A stretch of 64,000 bases of DNA from Pseudomonas proteolytica (GCF_007858275.1 NZ_VFEV01000018.1:62001-126000), one strand, 5' to 3'; shown: positions 40,759 to 49,298, counted from the stretch's first letter. Notes: generated by a model from the letters alone, not told the origin. Made by a program: numbers and translations.

Positions 40759-42888
40759 TTAGAAGTTGAACGCCACACCGGTGAAGGCACCAAAGCCGTC
40801 CCCTGGATACAGCGCGGCAACGTCCTTGCCCTGGGCGTCGTAGATCGGCTGGATGGCAGTAACGTAGTTCTGGTCGGTGAGGTTTTTCACGTCCAGGTAC
40901 ACCTGCCATTTCTTGCTTGGGGCTTCGTACCCCAGCTTGGCGCCGAAGATCGTGTAGGAGGGCGCATACAGGGTGTTGGCGTAGTCCACGGCGGTACTCG
41001 ATACCGAGCGCACATTGACCCCGGCATAGAACCCGTCGGGATGGCGGTATTGCAGCTCGGCCTGGTACACGTGCTTGGGCAGCCCCGGCAGCTCGTTGGA
41101 GCCAAAGCGTGCGTCGTTGCGGTAGTAGAAGTCATTGAGGGTGTAGGCCTGGCGCAGGCTGACTGTTTCGCCGCGCGCGCTGTGCCACAGCTCGGTATCC
41201 AGGCCGGCTTCGACGCCCTGGTGGATGGTCGGGCTGGCGTTGGAGGTGGAGTTGACCGCCGCGGTGGTGTTGGTGGCTGGAATCACCTCGACGGTGAGCA
41301 GTTCATCCTTGATCCACGAGCGGTACACCGCCAGGCTGCCGTCGAAAATCCCGGCTTTGCCGCGCACGCCAAACTCAACGGTATTGGCCTTCTGCTCGGT
41401 GAGGGTCTTGGCGTAGTTGCTGGCCACCCCAGAGCCTGAAGACGACCAACTGCTGGGCGGGTCGATGGAGCGGCTGACGTTGCCGAACACCTGGAAGTTG
41501 GGCGTGATTTCATAGCGCAAGCCCAGGCGCGGCGCGACGTTCCAACTGTCGTAGTCGTAGTGGTCAGGGTAGGGCGACGTATTGGCGCGGTCCGAGTAAA
41601 GCACTTCGATATCGCGCTTGATCTGGCTCAGCGACAGCCCGGTGGACAACCACAGGCGATCGGTCAGTTGCAGGTCGTTGCCGGCGGCAAACACGCGGTC
41701 GAACGAGCCGGTGTAGCGCGTCTGTTTCTGCAGGGCGCCGTAGGTGCTGGAGGCGGGGTTGCCATTGTAGGTCTTGACCCCGGCCTGCAGGTGCTGGGTG
41801 CTGGTCAGGCTCAGGGACGTATTGCTGGTATGGCCCTGGATCTGGTCGCTGCGGTTGTAGGTCAGCGACAGGTTCAGGTCGCGCCAGTCCCAGTAGTTGG
41901 GGTTGACCGTGCTCTTGCGGTACAGCACCTGCGGATAGTTGTGATAGACCAGGCCAAAATCCAGGGTCGCGTCATCGTCGAAGGTATAGGTGGTCTTGCT
42001 GCCGACCCAGGTCGACCCGCGCTTGGTCGAATCATCGCGGCTGGCCAGGGCCACCGGGTTGGTTCGCGACGAGTTGTGCTTGAGCTGGGCCTTGGTCAGG
42101 GTGCCGGAGCTTTCGTGGTATTCCTCGCGGTAGCGTACGAACAGCCGGGTCTCCAGCTTGGGGTTGAAGCGGTAGCCGAAGTTGGTGACCACGCCCTTGG
42201 CCTTGGTGAAGGTCCAGTCCTGGTAACCGTCGCGTGCGGAGTTGCTCAGGCTGACGTAGTAGTCACCATTGCCCACCACGCCGCCGGTGCTCAGTTGCTG
42301 CTTGCGCCAGCCAAAGCTGCCGGCCTCCAAGCGTGCGTGATTGCCCGGTGCAGTCAGGCCAGAGTGGGTCACCATATTGATCGCGCCACCCAGCGACAGC
42401 GCGCCGTACTGGAAGGCATTGGCCCCGCGCAGTACTTCGGTGTAGTCCAAGCCCTGGGTTTCCAGCAGCTCATAAGGCGTGCCGCCGGAGCCGGTCAGGG
42501 CCAGGCCATCGAACAGGAACTTGGTGCCTTCGCGAAAGTACCCAGGGGAGGTATTGGCCCCGGAGCCGCGTATGGAAATCTTGATGGCATCGTTGCCGCC
42601 CGCCGACTGCGCGTACACGCCGGGCTGATAGGCGAGGGTGTCTTCCAGGGTCGCCGAGCGGCCGCGTTCGACATCGGCGGCCTTGACCAGGCTGACGCCG
42701 CCGGCCACCTCGTCGAGCTTGAGCTGGGCTTCTTCGCTGGCGGTGACCTTGCTCGCCTGCACCGTTACGGTCTGCAGGCGCGAATCCTCGGCGTGGGCCC
42801 ATTGGGAGGCGAGGATCAAGGTCAGGGCACTGACGGTTTTAAACGAGCTGGAGGAGAGTTGAGGCAGAGGCCTTGAGATCAACTTCAA
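40759..42888 (-). CDS. TonB-dependent outer-membrane receptor
   Basis: A 709-residue TonB-dependent transporter. Signal peptide cleaved after AHA (residue 33), likely TonB box LQTVTVQAS, plug domain with IRGSGANTSPGYF and LFDGLAL, then a beta barrel ending in the aromatic GVAFNF. It contains two Met (one is the initiator) and no Cys over its full length, far fewer than usual. It is the first gene of the operon and imports the bulky substrate across the outer membrane. A sigma-54-like promoter lies 74-90 bp upstream. Confidence 0.93.
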   Translation of the reverse strand: MKLISRPLPQLSSSSFKTVSALTLILASQWAHAEDSRLQTVTVQASKVTASEEAQLKLDEVAGGVSLVKAADVERGRSATLEDTLAYQPGVYAQSAGGNDAIKISIRGSGANTSPGYFREGTKFLFDGLALTGSGGTPYELLETQGLDYTEVLRGANAFQYGALSLGGAINMVTHSGLTAPGNHARLEAGSFGWRKQQLSTGGVVGNGDYYVSLSNSARDGYQDWTFTKAKGVVTNFGYRFNPKLETRLFVRYREEYHESSGTLTKAQLKHNSSRTNPVALASRDDSTKRGSTWVGSKTTYTFDDDATLDFGLVYHNYPQVLYRKSTVNPNYWDWRDLNLSLTYNRSDQIQGHTSNTSLSLTSTQHLQAGVKTYNGNPASSTYGALQKQTRYTGSFDRVFAAGNDLQLTDRLWLSTGLSLSQIKRDIEVLYSDRANTSPYPDHYDYDSWNVAPRLGLRYEITPNFQVFGNVSRSIDPPSSWSSSGSGVASNYAKTLTEQKANTVEFGVRGKAGIFDGSLAVYRSWIKDELLTVEVIPATNTTAAVNSTSNASPTIHQGVEAGLDTELWHSARGETVSLRQAYTLNDFYYRNDARFGSNELPGLPKHVYQAELQYRHPDGFYAGVNVRSVSSTAVDYANTLYAPSYTIFGAKLGYEAPSKKWQVYLDVKNLTDQNYVTAIQPIYDAQGKDVAALYPGDGFGAFTGVAFNF

Positions 42889-42961
42889 TTGTGCATTCCC
42901 TGTGATTGGCTACGAGTGGAGGCGAGTTTCTATTCGTATAGTCAATCTCTGGCAGGGATAG

Positions 42962-42978
42962 AGCAGAAAGCATGCCAA
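42962..42978 (-). promoter_or_regulatory. Sigma-54-like (-24/-12) promoter
   Basis: On the minus strand TTGGCATGCTTTCTGCT fits YTGGCACGRNNNTTGCW at most positions, with GG and GC ten bases apart as required. It would start transcription about 60 bp before the TonB-receptor ATG. SfnR-type control of sulfonate/sulfone genes is sigma-54 dependent, which fits the operon. Confidence 0.55.
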
Positions 42979-43058
42979 GAGCCAAAGCGGGTTTTTGTGG
43001 GGTATTTGGTTTTAATCAGCGGTTCGCTTATGCCAAAAAACGACACCTGTGTTGAACC

Positions 43059-43078
43059 ACTGTTCGATTTTGAACAGT
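43059..43078. promoter_or_regulatory. Dyad, candidate enhancer site for the operon
   Basis: ACTGTTC-N6-GAACAGT has perfect seven-base arms. It lies roughly 110-125 bp upstream of the inferred sigma-54 start, a usual distance for an enhancer-binding activator. The remaining gap 42889-43314 holds a possible gene remnant (43116-43181) and a REPIN. Confidence 0.45.
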
Positions 43079-43115
43079 ACTGAGGAGCCCGTACTAGAGC
43101 GGTTTTGGTTATGAG

Positions 43116-43181
43116 GTTAGATCATTCGCCGAGCAACTCGGCACAGATATCACCGGCCTCGACAGCGGCGGCCTGCTGTAA
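43116..43181 (+). pseudogene. Possible 3' remnant of a lost gene
   Basis: Twenty-one codons reading VRSFAEQLGTDITGLDSGGL plus Leu and a TAA stop show the C/G-ending codon habit of real genes, but no start or longer frame precedes them. This may be the tail of a deleted gene just left of a REPIN. Weak evidence. Confidence 0.2.
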
Positions 43182-43194
43182 ACACCGAACCAAA

Positions 43195-43284
43195 TGTGGG
43201 AGCGGGCTTGCTCGCGAAAGCGGTGTCTCAGTCAATACATAGGTTGACTGATCCACCGCCTTCGCGAGCAAGCCCGCTCCCACA
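43195..43284. repeat. REPIN (TGTGGGAGCGGG type)
   Basis: TGTGGGAGCGGGCTTGCTCG and CGAGCAAGCCCGCTCCCACA face each other around about 50 bp. The inner sequence is nearly the reverse complement of that in the element at 37974-38080. Confidence 0.9.
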
Positions 43285-43314
43285 AAAAGCGGCTCCTACA
43301 TGTTTTTGAGCGTG

Positions 43315-44613
43315 TCAGGCCTTCAGGGTACGGGTCATGCGCAACGCCAGCACGCTACCCGCGACAATCACCGCTGCCAGCAAGTACAACGCCAGGTCGG
43401 TTGATCCGGTGGCATCCTTCACAAAACCCACCACATACGGGCTCAGGAAGCCCGCCATCTGGCCCATGGAGTTGATCAACGCCAGGCCTCCCGCTGCTGC
43501 GCCGGCGCTGAGCATGGCGGTGGGCACCGGCCAGAACATCGGCAGGCCGGTGAGGGCGCCCATGGTGGCGATGGTCAGGCCGAGGATGGCAATGGCCGGG
43601 GTGGTGGCGAAGTTTACTGCGATGATCAGGCCGACAGCGCCCATCAGCATCGGCACCACCAAATGCCAACGTCGCTCCTTGCGCAGGTCGGCAGAGCGGC
43701 CCACTACCAGCATGAACACCGCCGCCAGCAGGTAGGGAATCGCACTGAGCCAGCCAATTACCAGGTTATCGCTAAAGCCCATGTTCTTGATGATCGACGG
43801 CAGCCAGAAGTTGATGGCGTACACGCCGCTCTGAATGCAGAAGTAGATCAGGCCAAACGCCCAGATCGCCGGGTTCTTGAACACTTCCAGCAGCGAATCT
43901 GTGGTGGTCTTGGGCTTGTTGGCCAGGTCGGCCTCGAGCACCGCGCGCTCATGGGCGGTCAGCCACTTGGCATTGGCAAAACTGTCGCTGAGCAGGAAGT
44001 AGGCGAGGGCACCGAGGATGACCGTCGGCACACCTTGCAGCAGGAACATCCACTGCCAGCCCGCGAGGCCACCCTGGCCGGCCGCGAAGTGGTTGAGGAT
44101 CCAGCCGGAGAACGGGCTGCCGAGCAGGCCCGACACCGGGATCGCCGACATGAACAGTGCCATGATCCGCCCACGGCGGAAGGTCGGGAACCACTGCGAG
44201 AGGTACAGCACCACCCCCGGGAAGAAGCCCGCTTCGGCGGCACCGGTAAACAGGCGCAAGGTGTAGAAGTGCGTCGGTGTGGTGACAAACAACAGGCAGG
44301 TGGACAGGGTGCCCCAGGTGATCATCATCAGCGCAATCCAGCGCCGTGGCCCGAACTTGGTCAGCGCCAGGTTGCTGGGTACGCCGCACAGCACGTAGCC
44401 GATAAAGAAAATCCCGGCACCGAGGCCGTACACGGTCTCGCTGAACTTCAAGGCGTCGAGCATCTGCAGCTTGGCAAAGCCGACGTTGACGCGGTCAAGG
44501 TAGTTGAACAGATAGCAGATGAAAATGAAGGGGATCAGGCGCAGGGTGATGCGCTTGTAGACGGCGTTTTTGTCGTCATCGTTGGCCTGGGTAGCGGCGG
44601 CGCTCTGTGACAT
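43315..44613 (-). CDS. MFS transporter, anion:cation symporter (sugar-acid) family
   Basis: A 432-residue twelve-helix transporter of the ACS branch (GarP/GudP/phthalate-type). Markers are YLFNYLDRVNVGFAKLQM, GYVLCGVPSNLALTKFGPRRW (two parts), and RLFTGAAEAGFFPGVVLYLSQWFP (two parts). Members import hexarates, hexonates or related acids with protons. Divergent from cdaR and near glycerate kinase, so galactarate, glucarate or glycerate are likely substrates. The REPIN just downstream may protect the transcript end. Confidence 0.9.
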   Translation of the reverse strand: MSQSAAATQANDDDKNAVYKRITLRLIPFIFICYLFNYLDRVNVGFAKLQMLDALKFSETVYGLGAGIFFIGYVLCGVPSNLALTKFGPRRWIALMMITWGTLSTCLLFVTTPTHFYTLRLFTGAAEAGFFPGVVLYLSQWFPTFRRGRIMALFMSAIPVSGLLGSPFSGWILNHFAAGQGGLAGWQWMFLLQGVPTVILGALAYFLLSDSFANAKWLTAHERAVLEADLANKPKTTTDSLLEVFKNPAIWAFGLIYFCIQSGVYAINFWLPSIIKNMGFSDNLVIGWLSAIPYLLAAVFMLVVGRSADLRKERRWHLVVPMLMGAVGLIIAVNFATTPAIAILGLTIATMGALTGLPMFWPVPTAMLSAGAAAGGLALINSMGQMAGFLSPYVVGFVKDATGSTDLALYLLAAVIVAGSVLALRMTRTLKA

Positions 44614-44710
44614 GGCGTTCTCTCTTTATTATGATTTTTCGCGATGCGAGGGTAACGTTGATCGCCCCAAGAGTCTCGGTCACGGGACGGTGCCGTGTCT
44701 TTGTGCCCCC

Positions 44711-44738
44711 GCACAGCGATCGATCCATTGCGCTGTGC
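44711..44738. promoter_or_regulatory. Dyad between the MFS and cdaR genes
   Basis: GCACAGCG-N12-CGCTGTGC has perfect eight-base arms. It lies 46 bp before the cdaR ATG in the divergent promoter region and is a candidate CdaR operator. Confidence 0.45.
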
Positions 44739-44783
44739 CTTTGAACAATCGCTTAATGCAGCGCTTTCAAGGAATTTAGCCCC

Positions 44784-45890
44784 ATGTTCGAACTCGATCA
44801 TGACCTGGCGCAGGATATCGTCAATCGCACGATGGCCATTTTGCCCTATAACGTCAACGTCATGGACAGCCAGGGCCTGATCCTCGGCAGCGGCGAGCCG
44901 GAGCGGATCAATACCCGCCATGAAGGCGCGCAATTGGTGTTGGCCAACGGTCGCGTGGTGGAAATCGACAGCCAGACCGCCAAGCATCTCAAGGGCGTGG
45001 CGCCGGGGATCAACCTGCCGTTGCTGCATGACCAGCGCCTGATCGGAGTGCTGGGCATCAGTGGTGAACCGCAGCTGCTGCGCACCTATGCGGAGCTGGT
45101 GCGCATGACCGCCGAAATGCTGGTCAGCCAACGCCATCAACAGGCCGAGCAACAGTGGCGGCGCCAACGCTGTGATGATCTGCTGGCGTTGCTGCTGGCC
45201 GACAGTGGCGAATCACCGCGCCTGGTGGATGAGGCCCAGCACCTGGGGCTCAAGCCGCAGTTGCCGCGCACCCCCTATCTGTTTGAACTGGGCCCCGGCC
45301 AGAGCGCCGAAACCCTGGCGGCCTGGCTGGCATCGCGTTACCCGGACAGCTGGTGCGTCAGCTCCGCGCAGTTTTCGTTGCTGTGGTGTCGCCCTGCGAC
45401 GGTGCCGATCGACAACCCGCGCCTGCTGGAAAAGCTCGATGCCTCGGGCTGGAACGTCTTGCGGGTAGCCGTGGGTGGTCAGGCCGATGGATTGACGGGC
45501 TTGCGCCGCTGTTATCGTCGCGTGGCGGACTTGCTCGCCTATGGCCGCGACGTGCTACCCCAGTCGCGCCTGCTGACCCTCAATCGCTACCGGTTGCCAG
45601 TGATGCTCTGGCGTCATCGCAACGACGATGCGCTGGACGAGTTACTCAACCCGTTGCGCAAGGTCCTGGCCAAGGACAGCAACGGCCAGTTGCAGGCCAC
45701 GCTGCGCAGTTGGTGCGAGCACGACGGACAAAGCCAGGCCTGCGCCGACGCCTTGGGCATCCACCGCAACAGCCTGCGCTACCGCATGGAACGCATTGCC
45801 GAGTTGAGTGGTGTCGACCCCTTGACCCTGGATGGCATGCTTGCACTGTACCTTGGGGTGCAACTGCTGCCCCAAGGCCCGCACCTCTGA
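44784..45890 (+). CDS. cdaR: CdaR-type sugar-diacid-responsive regulator
   Basis: A 368-residue regulator. The N-terminal sugar-diacid recognition domain (about 1-135) starts FELDHDLAQDIVNRTMAIL and holds NVNVMDSQGLILGSGEPERI. The C-terminal HTH_30 domain has ADALGIHRNSLRYRMERI. E. coli CdaR activates galactarate, glucarate and glycerate genes, and here the neighbours are an MFS sugar-acid transporter (divergent) and glycerate kinase (downstream), the same functional set. Confidence 0.92.
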   Translation: MFELDHDLAQDIVNRTMAILPYNVNVMDSQGLILGSGEPERINTRHEGAQLVLANGRVVEIDSQTAKHLKGVAPGINLPLLHDQRLIGVLGISGEPQLLRTYAELVRMTAEMLVSQRHQQAEQQWRRQRCDDLLALLLADSGESPRLVDEAQHLGLKPQLPRTPYLFELGPGQSAETLAAWLASRYPDSWCVSSAQFSLLWCRPATVPIDNPRLLEKLDASGWNVLRVAVGGQADGLTGLRRCYRRVADLLAYGRDVLPQSRLLTLNRYRLPVMLWRHRNDDALDELLNPLRKVLAKDSNGQLQATLRSWCEHDGQSQACADALGIHRNSLRYRMERIAELSGVDPLTLDGMLALYLGVQLLPQGPHL

Positions 45891-45939
45891 TCCTGGGCTG
45901 CGGCTATGGATATGGCTATGGATATGGCTGTGGCTTGTC

Positions 45940-46073
45940 TGTGGCGAGCGGGCTTGCCCCGCGCTGGGCTGCGCAGCAGCCCCAAACCCTGCACCCTCGG
46001 ACTACCTGGTAAAACTCGGTGGGCTTATTGGGGCTGCTACGCAGCCCAGCGCGGGGCAAGCCCGCTCGCCACA
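45940..46073. repeat. REPIN (TGTGGCGAGCGGG type)
   Basis: Long inverted arms, TGTGGCGAGCGGGCTTGCCC plus CGCGCTGGGCTGCGCAGCAG on the left and the complement ending GGGCAAGCCCGCTCGCCACA on the right, form an extended hairpin of about 45 pairs. Just before it (45898-45932) GGCTATGGATATGGCT-like units repeat in tandem. The gap 45891-46238 holds nothing else clear. Confidence 0.9.
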
Positions 46074-46238
46074 AGCAAGCCCCCTGGCCACAGGTAAGCT
46101 TACTGGCCAAAGGTTAGCCATGGTTTGTGCAGGTTTTGTCCAAATGAACAATAAACCCCAGCCACGCTTGTGCATCGGACAGGCGTCATTGCCGGTGCCA
46201 GCTGGCAGCATGGGTGTCATAAAAACCGGAGAAAGCCC

Positions 46239-47387
46239 ATGAAAGTCATCATCGCCCCCGACTCGTTCAAGGACAGCCTGAGTGCCGAAGGCGTAGCCCA
46301 GGCCATTGCCCAAGGGTTGGCCCAGGTCTGGCCCGATGCGGAGCTGATCAAGTGCCCGATGGCGGACGGTGGTGAGGGCACGGTGGAGTCGGTACTCGCC
46401 GCCTGCCATGGCCAATTGCGCAGTTGCACCGTGCAAGGCCCGTTGGGCGGGACCGTTGAGGCCCGCTGGGGCTGGTTGGCCGAGAGTGCCACGGCAATCA
46501 TCGAGATGGCCGAAGCCAGCGGCTTGCAACTGGTCCCGCCGGGGCAGCGCGATGCCTGTTCCAGCAGCACCTTCGGCACTGGTGAGCTGATCCGCGCCGC
46601 CCTGGATGCCGGGGCCCAGCGGATCATCCTGGCGATTGGCGGCAGCGCCACCAATGACGGCGGCGCCGGTGCCATGCAGGCCCTTGGCGTGCAACTGCTC
46701 GACGCCCAAGGCGCAACGCTGGCGCGCGGCGGCCTGGCCCTGGCGCAGTTGGCTCGCATCAATCTTGAATCGATGGATTCGCGGCTGGCCCAGGTGCGCT
46801 TCGAGATCGCCGCTGACGTCAACAACCCCCTGTGCGGCCCCCACGGCGCCTCGGCGATTTTCGGCCCGCAAAAAGGCGCCACTGCACGCCATGTCGAGCA
46901 ACTGGACCAGGCCCTGGGACACTTCGCCGACCACTGCGCCGAGGTGTTGCCCCGGGACGTGCGCGACGAGCCGGGCAGCGGCGCCGCGGGGGGCCTGGGC
47001 TTTGCTGCCAAAGCCTTCCTCGGTGCGCAGTTTCGCGCAGGTGTGGACGTGGTCGCCGAATTGGTGGGCCTGGAAGATGCGGTAAGCGGCGCCGACCTGG
47101 TCATCACCGGCGAAGGCCGCTTCGACGCCCAGACCCTGCGCGGCAAAACCCCGTTTGGCGTGGCACGGGTGGCCAAGCAGCACGGCGTTCCCGTGATTGT
47201 GATCGCCGGGACGCTGGGCGAGGGCTACGAGCAAATGTACGCCCATGGCGTCGACGCCGCGTTCGCCTTGCCAGGTGGGCCGATGAGCCTGGAGCAGGCC
47301 TGCAGCGAAGCGCCGAGGCTGTTGCGTGAACGGGCGGCGGATATTGCACGGGTGTGGCGGCTGGGTGCACAACGCAGTCGCGGATGA
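46239..47387 (+). CDS. Glycerate kinase (GarK/GlxK family)
   Basis: A 382-residue glycerate 2-kinase that phosphorylates D-glycerate from galactarate, glucarate or glyoxylate metabolism. The N-terminal MKVIIAPDSFKDSLSA, the MADGGEGTVES motif and GGSATNDGGAGAMQALG are diagnostic. Length equals E. coli GarK/GlxK. GGAGAAAG precedes the chosen ATG. It follows cdaR and a REPIN, and is likely controlled by CdaR. No GarL/GarR enzymes are nearby. Confidence 0.94.
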   Translation: MKVIIAPDSFKDSLSAEGVAQAIAQGLAQVWPDAELIKCPMADGGEGTVESVLAACHGQLRSCTVQGPLGGTVEARWGWLAESATAIIEMAEASGLQLVPPGQRDACSSSTFGTGELIRAALDAGAQRIILAIGGSATNDGGAGAMQALGVQLLDAQGATLARGGLALAQLARINLESMDSRLAQVRFEIAADVNNPLCGPHGASAIFGPQKGATARHVEQLDQALGHFADHCAEVLPRDVRDEPGSGAAGGLGFAAKAFLGAQFRAGVDVVAELVGLEDAVSGADLVITGEGRFDAQTLRGKTPFGVARVAKQHGVPVIVIAGTLGEGYEQMYAHGVDAAFALPGGPMSLEQACSEAPRLLRERAADIARVWRLGAQRSRG

Positions 47388-47447
47388 CAGCGCTTGTCGC
47401 TGCCCCCTACACTGATCGGCCACTTGTCTTTCAAAGGATGAAACACA

Positions 47448-47960
47448 ATGCCTGTACCCGACAGCAAGATCGTGATCCAGCGCTTTGCCGAAAGCCATCT
47501 CGAAGGCATGCAGGCGCTCTACAACGACCCGGCCGTGTGCCGTCAGGTGCTGCAGATGCCTTTCCAGTCACTGGAAATCTGGCGCAAGCGCCTGGCCGAT
47601 ACCAATGAGCGACTGCTCAGGCTGGTGGCGGTGCACGCAGGCGAGGTGATTGGCAGTTGCACCCTGGAGCAATATGCGCGCAGTCGCCAGAGCCATGTCG
47701 GCAGCATCGGCATGGGGGTGGCAGTGGCCTGGCAGGGCCAGGGGGTGGGCAGCCAGTTATTGGGTGCGGCGCTGGAGGTGGCTGACAACTGGATGAACCT
47801 GCACCGGGTGGAGCTGACGGTGTATGTCGACAATGAGCCGGCCCAGGCGCTGTACCGCAAGTTTGGTTTCGAGACCGAAGGCCGGTTGCGCGATTACGCC
47901 GTGCGTGACGGCGTATGGGTCGATGCCCTGAGCATGTCCCGCCTGCGTCAGACCGCCTGA
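47448..47960 (+). CDS. GNAT N-acetyltransferase, YhhY/AaaT-like
   Basis: A 170-residue GNAT-fold protein. The acetyl-CoA loop is QGQGVGSQLL. The C-terminal part DNWMNLHRVELTVYVDNEPAQALYRKFGFE (several segments) and YAVRDGVWVDALSMSRL closely follow E. coli YhhY, which acetylates some free L-amino acids. The N-terminal YNDPAVCRQVLQMPFQS also agrees. Its end overlaps the end of the convergent racemase gene by 13 bases. Confidence 0.85.
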   Translation: MPVPDSKIVIQRFAESHLEGMQALYNDPAVCRQVLQMPFQSLEIWRKRLADTNERLLRLVAVHAGEVIGSCTLEQYARSRQSHVGSIGMGVAVAWQGQGVGSQLLGAALEVADNWMNLHRVELTVYVDNEPAQALYRKFGFETEGRLRDYAVRDGVWVDALSMSRLRQTA

Positions 47961-48649
47961 TCCCCCAGGGCAAACGCCACCGCAGCCTGCGCATGCAGCT
48001 CGGTGGTGTCGAGCAAGGGCAGGTCGCTGTGCTCGGGCTTGATCAACAGGCCAATCTCGGTACACCCCAGGATAATCGCCTGGGCGCCACGGGCCGCGAG
48101 GTTCGCGATGGCCTGTTGGTAAACCTGGCGTGACGCCTCGCTGATGACCCCGACGCACAACTCTTCATAGATGATCCGGTGCACGGCGCGGCGTTCTTGC
48201 GCGTCGGGCACCAGTACGTTCAAGCCCTGGGCCGCCAGGCGCGTCTTGAGAAAGTCCTGTTCCATGGTAAACGCCGTGCCCAGCAGGCCGACGGTCAGGG
48301 TATCGGCCTTGACCGCCGCCGCGCCCGCCGCATCGGCAATGTGCAGGAACGGCACCGACACGGCCGCTTCGATCTGCGGTGCGACCAAATGCATGGTGTT
48401 GGTACACAGCACGATGCAGTCGGCGCCACCCGCTTGCAGACGACGTGCGGCGTCTTGCAGGATCAGCGCCGTGTCATCCCAGCGCCCGGCGTGCTGGGCT
48501 TGTTCCACCGGACCGAAGTCGACGCTGTACAGCAGCATTTGTGCCGAGCGCAATGGCCCCAATCGGTCGCGGACCTGCTGGTTGATGATCCGGTAGTACT
48601 CGGCGCTGGACTCCCAGCTCATGCCGCCGATAAGGCCGATGGTGCGCAT
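47948..48649 (-). CDS. Aspartate/glutamate racemase family protein
   Basis: A 233-residue cofactor-independent racemase. The start MRTIGLIGGMSWESSAEYY is typical of the aspartate racemase branch. Two catalytic cysteines occur in VLCTNTMH and LGCTEIGLL. It interconverts L- and D-aspartate or similar substrates in the cytosol. ATG 48649 is chosen on the family start; a longer frame to 48682 has no support. Confidence 0.9.
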   Translation of the reverse strand: MRTIGLIGGMSWESSAEYYRIINQQVRDRLGPLRSAQMLLYSVDFGPVEQAQHAGRWDDTALILQDAARRLQAGGADCIVLCTNTMHLVAPQIEAAVSVPFLHIADAAGAAAVKADTLTVGLLGTAFTMEQDFLKTRLAAQGLNVLVPDAQERRAVHRIIYEELCVGVISEASRQVYQQAIANLAARGAQAIILGCTEIGLLIKPEHSDLPLLDTTELHAQAAVAFALGDQAV

Positions 48650-48768
48650 GCGAAACTCTCCAAGCTGTTGGGCGAAAGCCACACCTTACTCAACCCGCGA
48701 GCGTTAGTCATACGCGCGGTGGCTGCATCTGCCATGATCGTTGTTTGCAGTCCCCGAGGAACACCGCA

Positions 48769-49263
48769 ATGGACGATGTACAGCAACTGGGCGAGATGCT
48801 TCGTCATTACGCCGACAGCGAAGCGCACAAGCGCCAACAGTTCGAGGTGCAGTCAGCCCACTGGACCCAGAAAATCACCGAGCTGTACGGTCATATCGAG
48901 CAATGGCTGGCGCCGGTCAAGAGCGACGGTTTACTGCAGGTGCAGCGTGAGGCCTATGTGGCGTCCGGGCCGAGCGTGCCGGTGGAGACTTCGACGTTCA
49001 AGACCGAGAAGTTGACCATTCATATTGCTGGCAAACCGGTGGAGTTCGTACCGGATGTGATGGGGGCGGGTGGCTTGATTTCGTTGTCCGTCATTGGGCT
49101 GACGGCGGCCCGCTACGGCAGCATTTCCCTCGTGCTGCTGCCGGGATCTGACGACTGGCTATGGAAGAAAACCAATGGCTTGAAAGACCCGGATACCTTC
49201 ACCTTCGATGCCAATTTCCTGGCCTTGCAGTTGCAGAGCCTGATTCCTCGCGAACGCGGCTGA
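48769..49263 (+). CDS. Hypothetical protein, 164 aa
   Basis: A soluble protein beginning MDDVQQLGEMLRHYADSEAH after GAGGA. Residues 1-60 form a helical, possibly coiled-coil region. A beta-rich part follows (KLTIHIAGKPVEFVPDVMGAGG, two parts, and YGSISLVLLPGSDDWLWKK). No signal peptide, membrane helix or known motif. I do not recognise the family. Divergent from the racemase gene. Confidence 0.7.
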   Translation: MDDVQQLGEMLRHYADSEAHKRQQFEVQSAHWTQKITELYGHIEQWLAPVKSDGLLQVQREAYVASGPSVPVETSTFKTEKLTIHIAGKPVEFVPDVMGAGGLISLSVIGLTAARYGSISLVLLPGSDDWLWKKTNGLKDPDTFTFDANFLALQLQSLIPRERG

Positions 49264-49298
49264 TCCCAAGTAAATCTGGGCGCTGGGGAGGGGCTTTA

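Noticed and set aside
43059..43078. LexA box in front of the TonB-receptor operon
   Set aside because: The arms resemble CTG...CAG, but the spacing between CTG and CAG is 12 rather than 10 bases, and nothing else suggests SOS control.
42889..43083. 64-codon plus-strand frame upstream of the TonB receptor
   Set aside because: It runs through the sigma-54-like promoter and dyad and has no ribosome site or plausible codon pattern.
45898..45932. Short tandem GGCTATGGATATGGCT-like units as a microsatellite switch
   Set aside because: The run is short and imperfect and lies after the cdaR stop, so it would not change a reading frame.
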